Of a stretch of 5,347 bases of DNA, positions 1 through 5,294 are shown one piece after another. A model generated the notes under the pieces. The model was not told the DNA's origin and did not search any database. It saw only the letters and a list, made by a program, of their open reading frames with translations. Source of the DNA: Nitriliruptoraceae bacterium. GTDB taxonomy: Bacteria > Actinomycetota > Nitriliruptoria > Nitriliruptorales > Nitriliruptoraceae. The translations under genes and the position numbers were made by a program. The first letter of the stretch is position 1. Each line of letters starts with the position of its first letter. The stretch is from positions 1 through 5,347 of the forward strand of contig SKJO01000034.1 in assembly GCA_007121975.1 (NCBI GenBank). Direction: 5' to 3'.

Positions 1-113
1 CGATTGTCCCCTGCACCTGCGCGCCGACCGGCGAGCGCCCTCCGCGGCGCGACGCACCCCCGGATGCGGCGTACCCATCCGGTCATGGCTGTCCGGTTGC
101 GTACGCCGCATCG
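1..113. repeat. Direct repeat, copy A
   Basis: This copy aligns without gaps to 390-502, offset 389 nt. The first 34 nt are identical and about 90 of 113 positions match overall by hand count. The repeat may continue left of the window. The 23 mismatches are spread evenly over the three codon positions of the frame I tested, so it does not look like a duplicated coding segment. No known repeat family is recognised. Confidence 0.75.
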
Positions 114-207
114 CCCGCCTGTCGGCCGCCCCCGCCGTGCTCCCTGGTCGGGCGCCTGGTGGCCGGAGCCGATCGCTGAGTGCACTCTCCGGTCACGCGC
201 ACAGCGA

Positions 208-239
208 CGGCGGCCGAACCTCCGGGGGTTCGGCCGCCG
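208..239. terminator. Strong GC-rich hairpin
   Basis: A perfect 13-bp stem (208-220 with 227-239, arms CGGCGGCCGAACC and its complement) closes a 6-nt loop, TCCGGG. It has terminator-like strength but no U-run on either side, and no gene can be assigned to it within the window. It lies in the segment between the two direct repeats, so it could instead be a structural part of that repeat unit. Confidence 0.45.
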
Positions 240-364
240 GGCCGGCACGCAAGCCCCGGACCGGACGCAAACCCCACCGGCGGCACCCACCAAGCCCTCG
301 CCGAGTTGCCCAACCCGTCCTCGGCCAGCCCCCGACGTAGGCCCTGCGCGCCGAACGCGGTGAA

Positions 365-382
365 GCGCTGCCGCGGCAGCGC
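365..382. repeat. Perfect 18-nt palindrome
   Basis: GCGCTGCCGCGGCAGCGC reads identically on both strands and is centred on a CCGCGG core. It sits just left of direct-repeat copy B. It could be a protein-binding or cruciform site, but palindromes of this kind also arise by chance in DNA this rich in GC. Confidence 0.4.
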
Positions 383-389
383 CGACGCG

Positions 390-502
390 CGATTGTCCCC
401 TGCACCTGCGCGCCGACCGGCGATCGCTCGGCGCGTCGGGCCCCACCCCGGGATGCGGCGTCCGCAACCGGTTGTGGGTGACCGTTGTGGTGCGCCGCCC
501 CG
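390..502. repeat. Direct repeat, copy B
   Basis: This is the second copy of the element at 1-113. The identical 34-nt core is at 390-423. Similarity then falls to about 70 percent and fades near 502, with another well-conserved block, GGATGCGGCGT, at 451-461. A perfect palindrome (365-382) lies 7 nt to its left. The corresponding flank of copy A is outside the window. The right edge nearly coincides with the end of a coding-like relic at 504-660, which could mark an insertion or rearrangement point (inference). Confidence 0.75.
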
Positions 503-686
503 TGGAGCGTTCGTTGACCGCGGCGATGGAGTCTCCGAGGTGCAGCACACCGCGTCTGACCCGACTCGTCACGCAGGTAGCTCGTCTGATCCTTCCACGG
601 CGTCGCCTCATCGTGGTCGGCGTGGCTCGCGGTCAGGAGCCGGCCGAGCGCCGCCAGCAGTCGAGGTCGATGAGTCGACGCCCGCC

Positions 687-718
687 GGGGTGCCGGAGCA
701 ATCGTGGCTCCGGCCCCC
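687..718 (-). terminator. Hairpin, possible terminator after the toxin-antitoxin operon
   Basis: An 8-bp perfect stem (692-699 with 707-714, GCCGGAGC and its complement) around the loop AATCGTG extends through a single bulged T to four more G-C pairs (687-690 with 715-718). A smaller hairpin, CCCCG-TCACG-CGGGG, lies at 729-743. They are about 185 nt beyond the toxin stop codon, and no clear hairpin lies closer except a weak one at 809-824. Assigning this structure to the operon is therefore tentative. No U-run follows. Confidence 0.35.
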
Positions 719-902
719 GTTGATGCCTCCCCGTCACGCGGGGTGGGGGATGTCCGCTGATCTGGCGACTTCGGCCCGGGCCCGTTCGGGTGAGGGTGGG
801 GTGGCCTTGGGCCAATCGTGGTCCCGCGCGGATGGGCGTGGGAGGGTCGAAGACGGTGGACGGGCTGGTGTCACCGCCTGAGGTCGCCGCTCACGTGTGC
901 GA

Positions 903-1313
903 TCACGGGTCGATCAGATCGATCCCGCACCCGTCGAAGTCTGCGACGTTGCGGGTAGCGACGCCGGCACCTCGCGATCGGGCGACCGCCGCGATCTGGG
1001 CGTCGAACGCGCTGATGGGCCTGTCGTGTGTCCGACGCCCGGCGGCGATCGTCGCGCACGCCTCGGCTGCTTGGCCGTCGAAGGGAAGGACCCGGCCTCG
1101 GAAGCCGTCGCGAAGGATCGTGTGGATGGCATCCGTCAAGGCGTCGCGACGCCGTCCGTCAGGCAGCAACTGGAGCCCGTGCAGCAGTTCTGCCTGGGCG
1201 ATCGTGGTGATGAACAGCGAGGAGGATGGTCGGGCCGCGAACCAGGCGGCGACGGCCCCGTCCGGCTGGGTGCGGAGTGCCTCGGAGACGACGTAGGTGT
1301 CCAGGACGATCAT
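903..1313 (-). CDS. vapC: PIN-domain ribonuclease toxin, VapC/FitB-like
   Basis: This 136-residue protein has the length and layout of the FitB branch of VapC toxins: small Mg-dependent PIN-domain RNases that stop translation by cleaving structured RNA, typically tRNA or rRNA in studied relatives. The conserved acidic residues are visible: D5 in the opening MIVLDT strand, E42 in AQAELLHGL, D104 in ISAFDAQIAA and D125 in TRNVADFDG. LPDGRRRD (50-57) and RVLPFDGQAAE (74-84) are also typical of this branch. Residue 7 is Tyr (codon TAC), where the family usually has Asn in DTN. The ATG at 1313 overlaps the antitoxin stop as ATGA. The bases before it (CCGCCCTCGCCCC) contain no Shine-Dalgarno sequence, so translation is probably coupled to the antitoxin. 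The fold and pairing are clear; the RNA target cannot be read from the sequence, and activity is uncertain because of the Tyr. Confidence 0.93.
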   Translation of the reverse strand: MIVLDTYVVSEALRTQPDGAVAAWFAARPSSSLFITTIAQAELLHGLQLLPDGRRRDALTDAIHTILRDGFRGRVLPFDGQAAEACATIAAGRRTHDRPISAFDAQIAAVARSRGAGVATRNVADFDGCGIDLIDP

Positions 1314-1558
1314 GGGGCGAGGGCGGGTGGTTCACGCAGGGGTTCGCGGTCGGGCAGGGGGAGGTCGACGCCACCGAGAGGCTCGATATGGCGTCGGATC
1401 TGCTGGTAGAGGTCCGTGGGATCGTCGTCCTGGACGGCGAGCTCGGCACGGAGGATGTTGCGGGCCTCCTCCTCCATCGAGTGGCCAGCGGTGGCGGCAC
1501 GGATACGGAGCCGTCGCTTCAATTCAGGATCGACGTTGCGGATCGTGATGGCAGACAC
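1310..1558 (-). CDS. vapB: Ribbon-helix-helix antitoxin, FitA/VapB-like
   Basis: This 82-residue antitoxin precedes and overlaps its toxin by 4 nt. Residues 1-40 form a FitA-type ribbon-helix-helix domain: the DNA-contacting strand AITIRNVD (3-10), a basic first helix (PELKRRLRIRAA, 11-22), the GHSMEEE turn (25-31) and the helix EARNILRAEL (31-40). In this family the domain dimerises to bind the operon's own operator. The acidic and Pro-rich tail (41-82, DDDPTD through PLPDREPLREPPALAP) should wrap around the PIN toxin and block its active site. The start is GTG at 1558, supported by AGGAGA at 1566-1571 with a 7-nt spacer and by the usual family N-terminus. Autorepression together with the toxin is expected from the family. 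VapB and FitA are alternative names for this type. Confidence 0.93.
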   Translation of the reverse strand: MSAITIRNVDPELKRRLRIRAATAGHSMEEEARNILRAELAVQDDDPTDLYQQIRRHIEPLGGVDLPLPDREPLREPPALAP

Positions 1559-1565
1559 GGCCGTC

Positions 1566-1571
1566 TCTCCT
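1566..1571 (-). promoter_or_regulatory. Ribosome binding site of the antitoxin
   Basis: AGGAGA on the minus strand lies 7 nt before the GTG start and settles the choice of that start. The toxin has no comparable site, consistent with the antitoxin being made in excess. Confidence 0.8.
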
Positions 1572-1582
1572 GAGCAGCATCG

Positions 1583-1611
1583 ATGATCTCATCAGCATTG
1601 CCAGCAGTCAA
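1583..1611 (-). promoter_or_regulatory. Promoter and possible operator of the toxin-antitoxin operon
   Basis: Read on the minus strand, TTGACT (1611-1606) is a 5-of-6 match to the -35 box. It is followed by a 17-nt spacer and GATCAT (1588-1583), a 4-of-6 match to the -10 box, about 25-30 nt before the start codon. The inverted repeat GATGA-TC-TCATC (1582-1593) overlaps the -10 element. That is where a ribbon-helix-helix antitoxin would be expected to bind to shut off the operon. The boxes are seen directly; repressor binding is inferred. Confidence 0.55.
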
Positions 1612-2128
1612 CGCAGGCGTGTGGACGCAAGGTGCTCGGTCGGACGGTTCCGAGATGCAGTCCGCTTGAGGTGTCACGTCCGAGCGGCTCGTCGACCACC
1701 TCCGTGTGGCGCCCGGAGGCCCGTCACCTCCCCCCACCTCAGGGCCCGACGCAACCGCATGCCCGGCCCGCGATGACGGCCCATCCTCGGTCGAGCGCGG
1801 ACGTCGGCGTCTGAAGAGCCGCGTCCTGCCAAGGAGCACGTCCGTGCCCGTGAAGAGGCGAACCGCGGCAGTGCGCGCAGCCACGGTCTTTGGCGTTGGG
1901 TTGGGGGCGGGGCGACGGTCGGCCGTGCGACGCTCGATGAACGCCGGCCACTCCTGGGCGAGGGTGCGGCGCAGCGCCGGCGCACCGCGGAGCAGGGCGG
2001 TCCGGTCCTGCTGGGCGCTCGGTCAGGGATGCCATCGTTGGTGGCCGTGGGTCTCCACGGGGACACGCTTGGACCCGAGGTGGACCCAGGGACGCCGGGG
2101 ATGGCCCGAGCGAGAGACGCCGCAACGC
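1612..2128. other. Region without an intact gene
   Basis: The open frames here are unconvincing and partly run into the tRNA. The exception is a short coding-like stretch on the minus strand at 1909-2022, with an out-of-frame ATG at 2035. It lacks an in-frame start and loses coding character below about 1909, which suggests a decayed or frameshifted gene fragment of unknown family. No transposase signature, repeat or convincing RNA gene was seen. Confidence 0.45.
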
Positions 2129-2129
2129 G

Positions 2130-2166
2130 CGAAGCCCCCGCCAGACGGTGTCTGGCGGGGGCTTCG
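2130..2166 (-). terminator. Terminator hairpin of tRNA-Ala
   Basis: A perfect 17-bp stem (2130-2146 with 2150-2166) closes a 3-nt loop. It begins 4 nt past the tRNA discriminator base. There is no U-run after it, but position and strength make it the likely transcription end or 3' processing barrier of the tRNA transcript. The stem is symmetric and could also stop transcription arriving from the left. Confidence 0.8.
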
Positions 2167-2170
2167 GGGG

Positions 2171-2244
2171 TGGACCGGATGGGATTTGAACCCACGACCC
2201 CCTCCATGCCATGGAGGTGCGCTGCCGGACTGCGCTACCGGCCC
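2171..2244 (-). tRNA. tRNA-Ala (anticodon GGC)
   Basis: The 74-nt sequence folds into a full cloverleaf: acceptor stem GGGCCGG with CCGGUCC, D-stem GCGC with GCGC, anticodon stem CCUCC with GGAGG around the loop AUGGCAU, a 5-nt variable loop and T-arm GUGGG-UUCAAAU-CCCAU. The anticodon GGC reads GCC and GCU alanine codons. The acceptor carries the G3:U70 wobble pair recognised by alanyl-tRNA synthetase, which confirms identity. The discriminator is A73. The next bases are CCC, so the CCA tail is not fully encoded. No clear promoter was found between it and the upstream SLH gene's terminator, where only about 40 nt remain, so it may depend on read-through or on a weak promoter. Confidence 0.97.
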
Positions 2245-2287
2245 GTGCTGCCGCAACCGGCACGAGTGCAGGTGCGGCGGCGAAGCG

Positions 2288-2331
2288 TACCCGGTGCGCC
2301 CGCCGCCTGCGAACGGTAGGCGCACCGGGTA
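2288..2331 (-). terminator. Terminator of the smaller SLH gene
   Basis: A perfect 13-bp inverted repeat (2288-2300 TACCCGGTGCGCC with 2319-2331) has an 18-nt loop. It lies 13 nt beyond the stop codon of the SLH gene and before the tRNA, and no U-run follows. The position supports a terminator that separates the two units. Confidence 0.75.
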
Positions 2332-2344
2332 GGTGAGCGGGACG

Positions 2345-3070
2345 TCAGGACGTCTCGGGCTCCAGGCCGCGGATCAGCATCGAGGCGAGCTGGTCGCGGC
2401 GGATGAACTGGTCGGGTTCGAAGGTGGTGTCGGTGACGCCGGTGGTGATGCCGGCGGCGGCGACGGCGTTGATGTTGGCGGCGTGGACGTTGTCGGGGCG
2501 GACGTCGGTGAAGCGCTGGCCGTCGACGGGGTCGAGGCTCAGGGCCCTGGCCAGCATCGAAGCGAACTGCCCGCGGGTGACCAAGTCGGTTGGCCCGAAG
2601 TTGCCGTCGAGGTCGCCGGTGGTGATCGCCAGTTCGGCGAGCCGTGCGATATTGGCCGCGTGCACGCTGTTACCGGGGACGTCCGGGAACGGCCCTGCGG
2701 TGTCGTCGTCGTCGTCGCTGGAGTCGCTGGAGTCGTCGGGGTCGGGGGTGTCGTTGTCGTCGGTGGAGTCGATCGAGTCGGTGGAGTCGATGGAGTCGTC
2801 GGGGTCGGGGGTGTCGTTGTCGTCGGTGGAGTCGATGGAGTCGATCGAGTCGCTCGCACCCACGGACCCGCTGCGCGCGGCGGGCTCGTCACGGAGCGCC
2901 GCGATGCTGGCGTCGGCGGAACGCTCGGTGACCTGGAGGTCGGACTCGGCGACCAGCGCGATGGGTGCCGGCATCGGCGATGCCGCCGCGACCGAGCCCA
3001 GGCTTCCGACCACGAGCACGGCGCCGATTCCGGTCGCCGTGGTGCGACGCCAGTGGTTCAGATGCTTCAT
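2345..3070 (-). CDS. Secreted SLH protein with Asp/Ser-rich linker
   Basis: The 241-residue product starts MKHLNHWRR and has a signal peptide: basic n-region, hydrophobic stretch 14-27 and likely cleavage after A30 (AAA before SPMP). Residues 31-73 are unremarkable. Residues 74-123 form an extremely acidic linker, 24 Asp in 50 residues, built on a 21-residue tandem duplication with DDNDTPDPDD in both copies. Two SLH repeats follow (128-186 and 187-241), each opening F-x-D-V, with VHAANI, ITTG and a final (T/R)R-x-Q motif. SLH repeats usually bind wall polysaccharide, so this is probably a wall-attached surface protein; three repeats are usual, so anchoring may need oligomers. The Asp linker may bind calcium (inference). 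I chose ATG 3070, with GGGA 7 nt upstream; ATG 3082 is possible. A TTG at 3226 would place the start inside the previous gene's terminator. The specific function is unknown. Confidence 0.88.
   Translation of the reverse strand: MKHLNHWRRTTATGIGAVLVVGSLGSVAAASPMPAPIALVAESDLQVTERSADASIAALRDEPAARSGSVGASDSIDSIDSTDDNDTPDPDDSIDSTDSIDSTDDNDTPDPDDSSDSSDDDDDTAGPFPDVPGNSVHAANIARLAELAITTGDLDGNFGPTDLVTRGQFASMLARALSLDPVDGQRFTDVRPDNVHAANINAVAAAGITTGVTDTTFEPDQFIRRDQLASMLIRGLEPETS
2728..2836. repeat. Tandem duplication inside the acidic linker
   Basis: 46 nt at 2728-2773 are identical to 2791-2836, offset 63 nt, giving a 21-codon repeat (residues 79-94 and 100-115 of the encoded protein). Shorter GAGTCG and GTCGTC units surround it. 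Identity at synonymous positions points to recent duplication by slippage or recombination, with length variation in whole codons expected. Confidence 0.9.
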
Positions 3071-3206
3071 GTCAGTTCCCATTTCGTCGGGGGGTGGAGG
3101 GGAGTGCTGCACAGCATCGCCCCGCGAACTGAGCCGACCGTGGGAACCAAATGAGAGAATCCCTAGCCTCGTCGACATGCCGGCGATTGGGTCCTCGCGC
3201 GTCAGC

Positions 3207-3238
3207 CGGGGGGCGGCGTGAGCCAACGCCGCCCCCCG
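3207..3238 (-). terminator. Terminator of the propeller-SLH gene
   Basis: A perfect 13-bp stem (3207-3219 with 3226-3238, rich in G and C) encloses a 6-nt loop, GAGCCA, about 40 nt past the stop codon. A smaller 7-bp hairpin, CTGACCC-GAA-GGGTCAG at 3265-3281, overlaps the stop codon itself. The pair separates this gene from the second SLH gene, which should therefore have its own promoter in the roughly 135 nt that follow. I could not identify convincing -35 and -10 boxes there. Confidence 0.8.
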
Positions 3239-3277
3239 ACCGCAGGTGATTGAACCCTCGGTGCCTGACCCGAAGGG

Positions 3278-5284
3278 TCAGCCCTCCGCGGCGTCCAGTG
3301 CGCGGATCAACAGCGAGGCCATCTGGTCCCGTGTGACCGTGCCCGAGGGGTTGAACGTGGTGTCGGTGACGCCGGTCGTGATCTCGGCCTGCGCGACCGC
3401 GTTGATGTTGCCGGCGTGCACGCCGCCGGGGTCGACGTCGGTGAACGGTCCTTCGTCGATAGCCTCGAGGTCGAAGGCCCGAGCGAGCAGCGAGGCGACC
3501 TGATCGCGGGTGATCTGCCCGTTCGGGTCGAACGTCGTGGCGGTCACCCCGGTGGTGATCCCGGCCTCGGCCGCCGCGTTGATGTTCGGCGCGTGGACGT
3601 TGTCGGGGGCGACGTCGTCGAACGGACCGTCGCTGACCGGGGTGATCTCGAGCGCGCGGACCAGGAACGTCGCGAACTGTGCGCGGGTGACCTCGCCGCT
3701 CGGGTCGTAGTTCCCGTCGGCGTCCCCGGTGGTGATGTCCCGCGCGGCCATCTCGGCGATGTTGGGGGCGTGGACGCTGTCGGGATCGACGTCCGGGAAC
3801 GGAGCCTCGGCCTGTGCCAGGCCACCCGTGTCGTCGATCGCGAGGATCCCGTCCCCGTTCCCGGTCACGTACAGGGTGCCGTCGGCACCGATCGACGCCA
3901 TGTTCAGGGACGCGAAGCTTCCGCCCATGTTGAGGTCGCCCTCGCTCTGGAGGCCGAGCTGGCCGGCGATGCGTCCCGGCGGGATGGTCCACTGGACCTC
4001 ACCCTGCGCGCTGAACCCGGTGATCAGTCGATCGCGGGTCATGTCCTGCGTGCGCCAGCTGGTGTAGCCGCTGCCGTCCGGGTTGGTCAGCGGGCGGGTC
4101 CCGGCGCCGAGTCCCTCGACCGCGACGCCGCCATCCGCGACCAGGAGTCCCTGGAGCGCGGCTCCGGGTGCGGTCGTCCGCGCGCCCTCCTGGAACAGCA
4201 CGGTGCCGTCACCGAGAGTGAGGTCACGCGGCTCGCCCTGCAGGTCGGTGTGGGTCCAGGACTCGGACAGGCCGTCGTCGAGGTCGAGTCCGACGATGAT
4301 CGGACCCGGGCTCGACCCGGGACCCGAGCGCATGCTGGCGATCAGCGTGTCGCTGTTCGCGTCGACGAGCAGGATCACCGTGCGGAAGTCGCTCGAGGCG
4401 ACGCCCGCAGGGGTCGGGGCCTCGACCTGGGTGACGATCGATCCGTCCGTCAACGAGAGCTCGACGAGGTCGATCCGCTCGTCGCCATCGTCGTCGATGT
4501 CGACCGCGGTGATGAACGTGGTGTCGGTGAAGACACCCCAGGCAGGCACGTCGCCGTGATTGGACAGCCCATCGGCGTCATCGACGTCGATACCCGAGGC
4601 CACCTCGGTGACGCCGTCGCCGGAGATGTCGAAGATCCGCAGGCCCTGGGTCGACCCGTCGGCGAACACCAGGTGCTGGTCGCTGCCGCCGATCAGCAGG
4701 TGTTCTCGGCACCGCTGGTCGTCGGCCGCGATCTGGGTTCCGGGGACCTGATCGCCGGTGGCGGTGTCGTAGGCCGACACCAGGTAGTCGCCATCATCGC
4801 GGGTCTCGACCCACACCCGGTCCCGGTCGTCGAGACCAGGTCGGCAGGCACGGGTGGAGACATTCGGTGAGATCTCGTCGAGTTGCCAGGCGACGGTGCC
4901 GTCGTCGGTGTCGATGCCGAGGAGTTCACGGGCGAAACGGCTGCGGTCGTACTGGGGATCGTTGTTGTCGGCCCGGGTGACCATGATGCCGTTGCCGGCG
5001 ATCTGCAGCCGTTCGCCGTCCTCGAGGCGGTAGCCCTCCGGCGCGTCAACGGTCTCGACCTGCTCGAGGTCGAGGTGCCACTTCAGGCCGGGATCGCTCG
5101 GACCGCCGACGGTGGCCTGTCCGGAGCCTTGCGCGTCGGCGTCGAACATCGGCCAGGGGGCGTCCGCCTGGGCGGCGGCGGGCAGTGCGAGTGCTGCGGT
5201 GGTGGCCAGCGCGGCCAGCAAGGTGAGCGGTCGGAGCAATCGTCGCGTTCGGGCGGGTGGGTGCTCGTGCAAGCGCAGGTGCAT
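3278..5284 (-). CDS. Secreted PQQ-like beta-propeller protein with three SLH repeats
   Basis: The 668-residue product has a signal peptide: basic RTRRLLR (12-18), hydrophobic 19-36 and likely cleavage after AQA at 38-40. The mature protein opens with a PQQ-like propeller signature (PWPMFDADAQGSG, 43-55; GP then LKW, 61-69). Blade-like strands follow, such as LLGIDTDDGTVAW (121-133) and TLYVTGNGDGILAID (470-484), consistent with a propeller over about 43-490. Cysteines C147 and C192 are the only ones seen and could form a disulfide. DIDDDGDERID (262-272) resembles a calcium-binding Asp loop. Three SLH repeats close the protein (496-554, 555-613, 614-668) at an exact 59-residue spacing, each with F-x-D-V, VHAxNI, ITTG and TR(A/D)Q. 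It is probably a wall-anchored surface protein whose propeller binds a ligand or partner. No catalytic residues or PQQ-ligand set is recognisable, so an enzymatic role is not claimed. GAAGGA 10 nt before ATG 5284 supports the start. Confidence 0.92.
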   Translation of the reverse strand: MHLRLHEHPPARTRRLLRPLTLLAALATTAALALPAAAQADAPWPMFDADAQGSGQATVGGPSDPGLKWHLDLEQVETVDAPEGYRLEDGERLQIAGNGIMVTRADNNDPQYDRSRFARELLGIDTDDGTVAWQLDEISPNVSTRACRPGLDDRDRVWVETRDDGDYLVSAYDTATGDQVPGTQIAADDQRCREHLLIGGSDQHLVFADGSTQGLRIFDISGDGVTEVASGIDVDDADGLSNHGDVPAWGVFTDTTFITAVDIDDDGDERIDLVELSLTDGSIVTQVEAPTPAGVASSDFRTVILLVDANSDTLIASMRSGPGSSPGPIIVGLDLDDGLSESWTHTDLQGEPRDLTLGDGTVLFQEGARTTAPGAALQGLLVADGGVAVEGLGAGTRPLTNPDGSGYTSWRTQDMTRDRLITGFSAQGEVQWTIPPGRIAGQLGLQSEGDLNMGGSFASLNMASIGADGTLYVTGNGDGILAIDDTGGLAQAEAPFPDVDPDSVHAPNIAEMAARDITTGDADGNYDPSGEVTRAQFATFLVRALEITPVSDGPFDDVAPDNVHAPNINAAAEAGITTGVTATTFDPNGQITRDQVASLLARAFDLEAIDEGPFTDVDPGGVHAGNINAVAQAEITTGVTDTTFNPSGTVTRDQMASLLIRALDAAEG

Positions 5285-5294
5285 ACCTGGGCGG

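Larger units (their letters stand above)
1..902. other. Gene-poor region with repeats, hairpins and coding relics
   Basis: I cannot support any intact gene here. Several frames are open, including one on the minus strand running from about 611 off the left edge, but their products are Arg/Pro/Gly/Ala-rich with no domain, as expected from very GC-rich DNA. The stretch holds two copies of a direct repeat (1-113 and 390-502), a perfect 18-nt palindrome at 365-382, strong hairpins at 208-239 and 687-718, weaker ones at 729-743 and 809-824, and a possible frameshifted relic on the minus strand at 504-660. The mix suggests decayed accessory DNA downstream of the toxin-antitoxin operon. I see no terminal inverted repeats or transposase motif that would identify a mobile element. 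Confidence 0.5.

Noticed and set aside
1..611. Long minus-strand frame open from about 611 off the left edge
   Set aside because: The product is Arg/Gly/Pro-rich with no domain, and the direct repeats fall in different phases within it (offset 389 is not a multiple of 3). It is expected by chance in such GC-rich DNA. Only the segment near 504-548 looks coding.
180..881. Plus-strand 233-residue open frame
   Set aside because: It is low complexity, crosses repeat copy B and several hairpins, and shows no recognisable domain, ribosome binding site or coding bias.
2023..2325. Minus-strand 100-residue open frame
   Set aside because: It spans the tRNA gene and contains the typical translated-tRNA artefact (VAQSGSAPPWHGG and FKSHP), a well-known false protein.
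2728..2836. Possible CRISPR-like or regulatory tandem repeats
   Set aside because: The period is exactly 21 codons in frame within a clear protein linker, there are only two full copies, and there are no spacers. It is a coding repeat.
2333..3221. Overlapping plus-strand open frames opposite the smaller SLH gene, rich in Val/Gly or Ser/Glu
   Set aside because: They are antisense shadows of the SLH gene and its acidic linker. The minus strand has a signal peptide and SLH motifs; these have none.
3071..3226. Upstream TTG start at 3226 extending the smaller SLH protein to 293 residues
   Set aside because: It starts within the loop of the previous gene's terminator hairpin and would bury the signal peptide behind 52 residues. 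ATG 3070 (or 3082) fits better.
3416..4870. Plus-strand 484-residue open frame
   Set aside because: It is antisense to the propeller-SLH gene and arises from that gene's strong GC3 bias. It has no recognisable domain.
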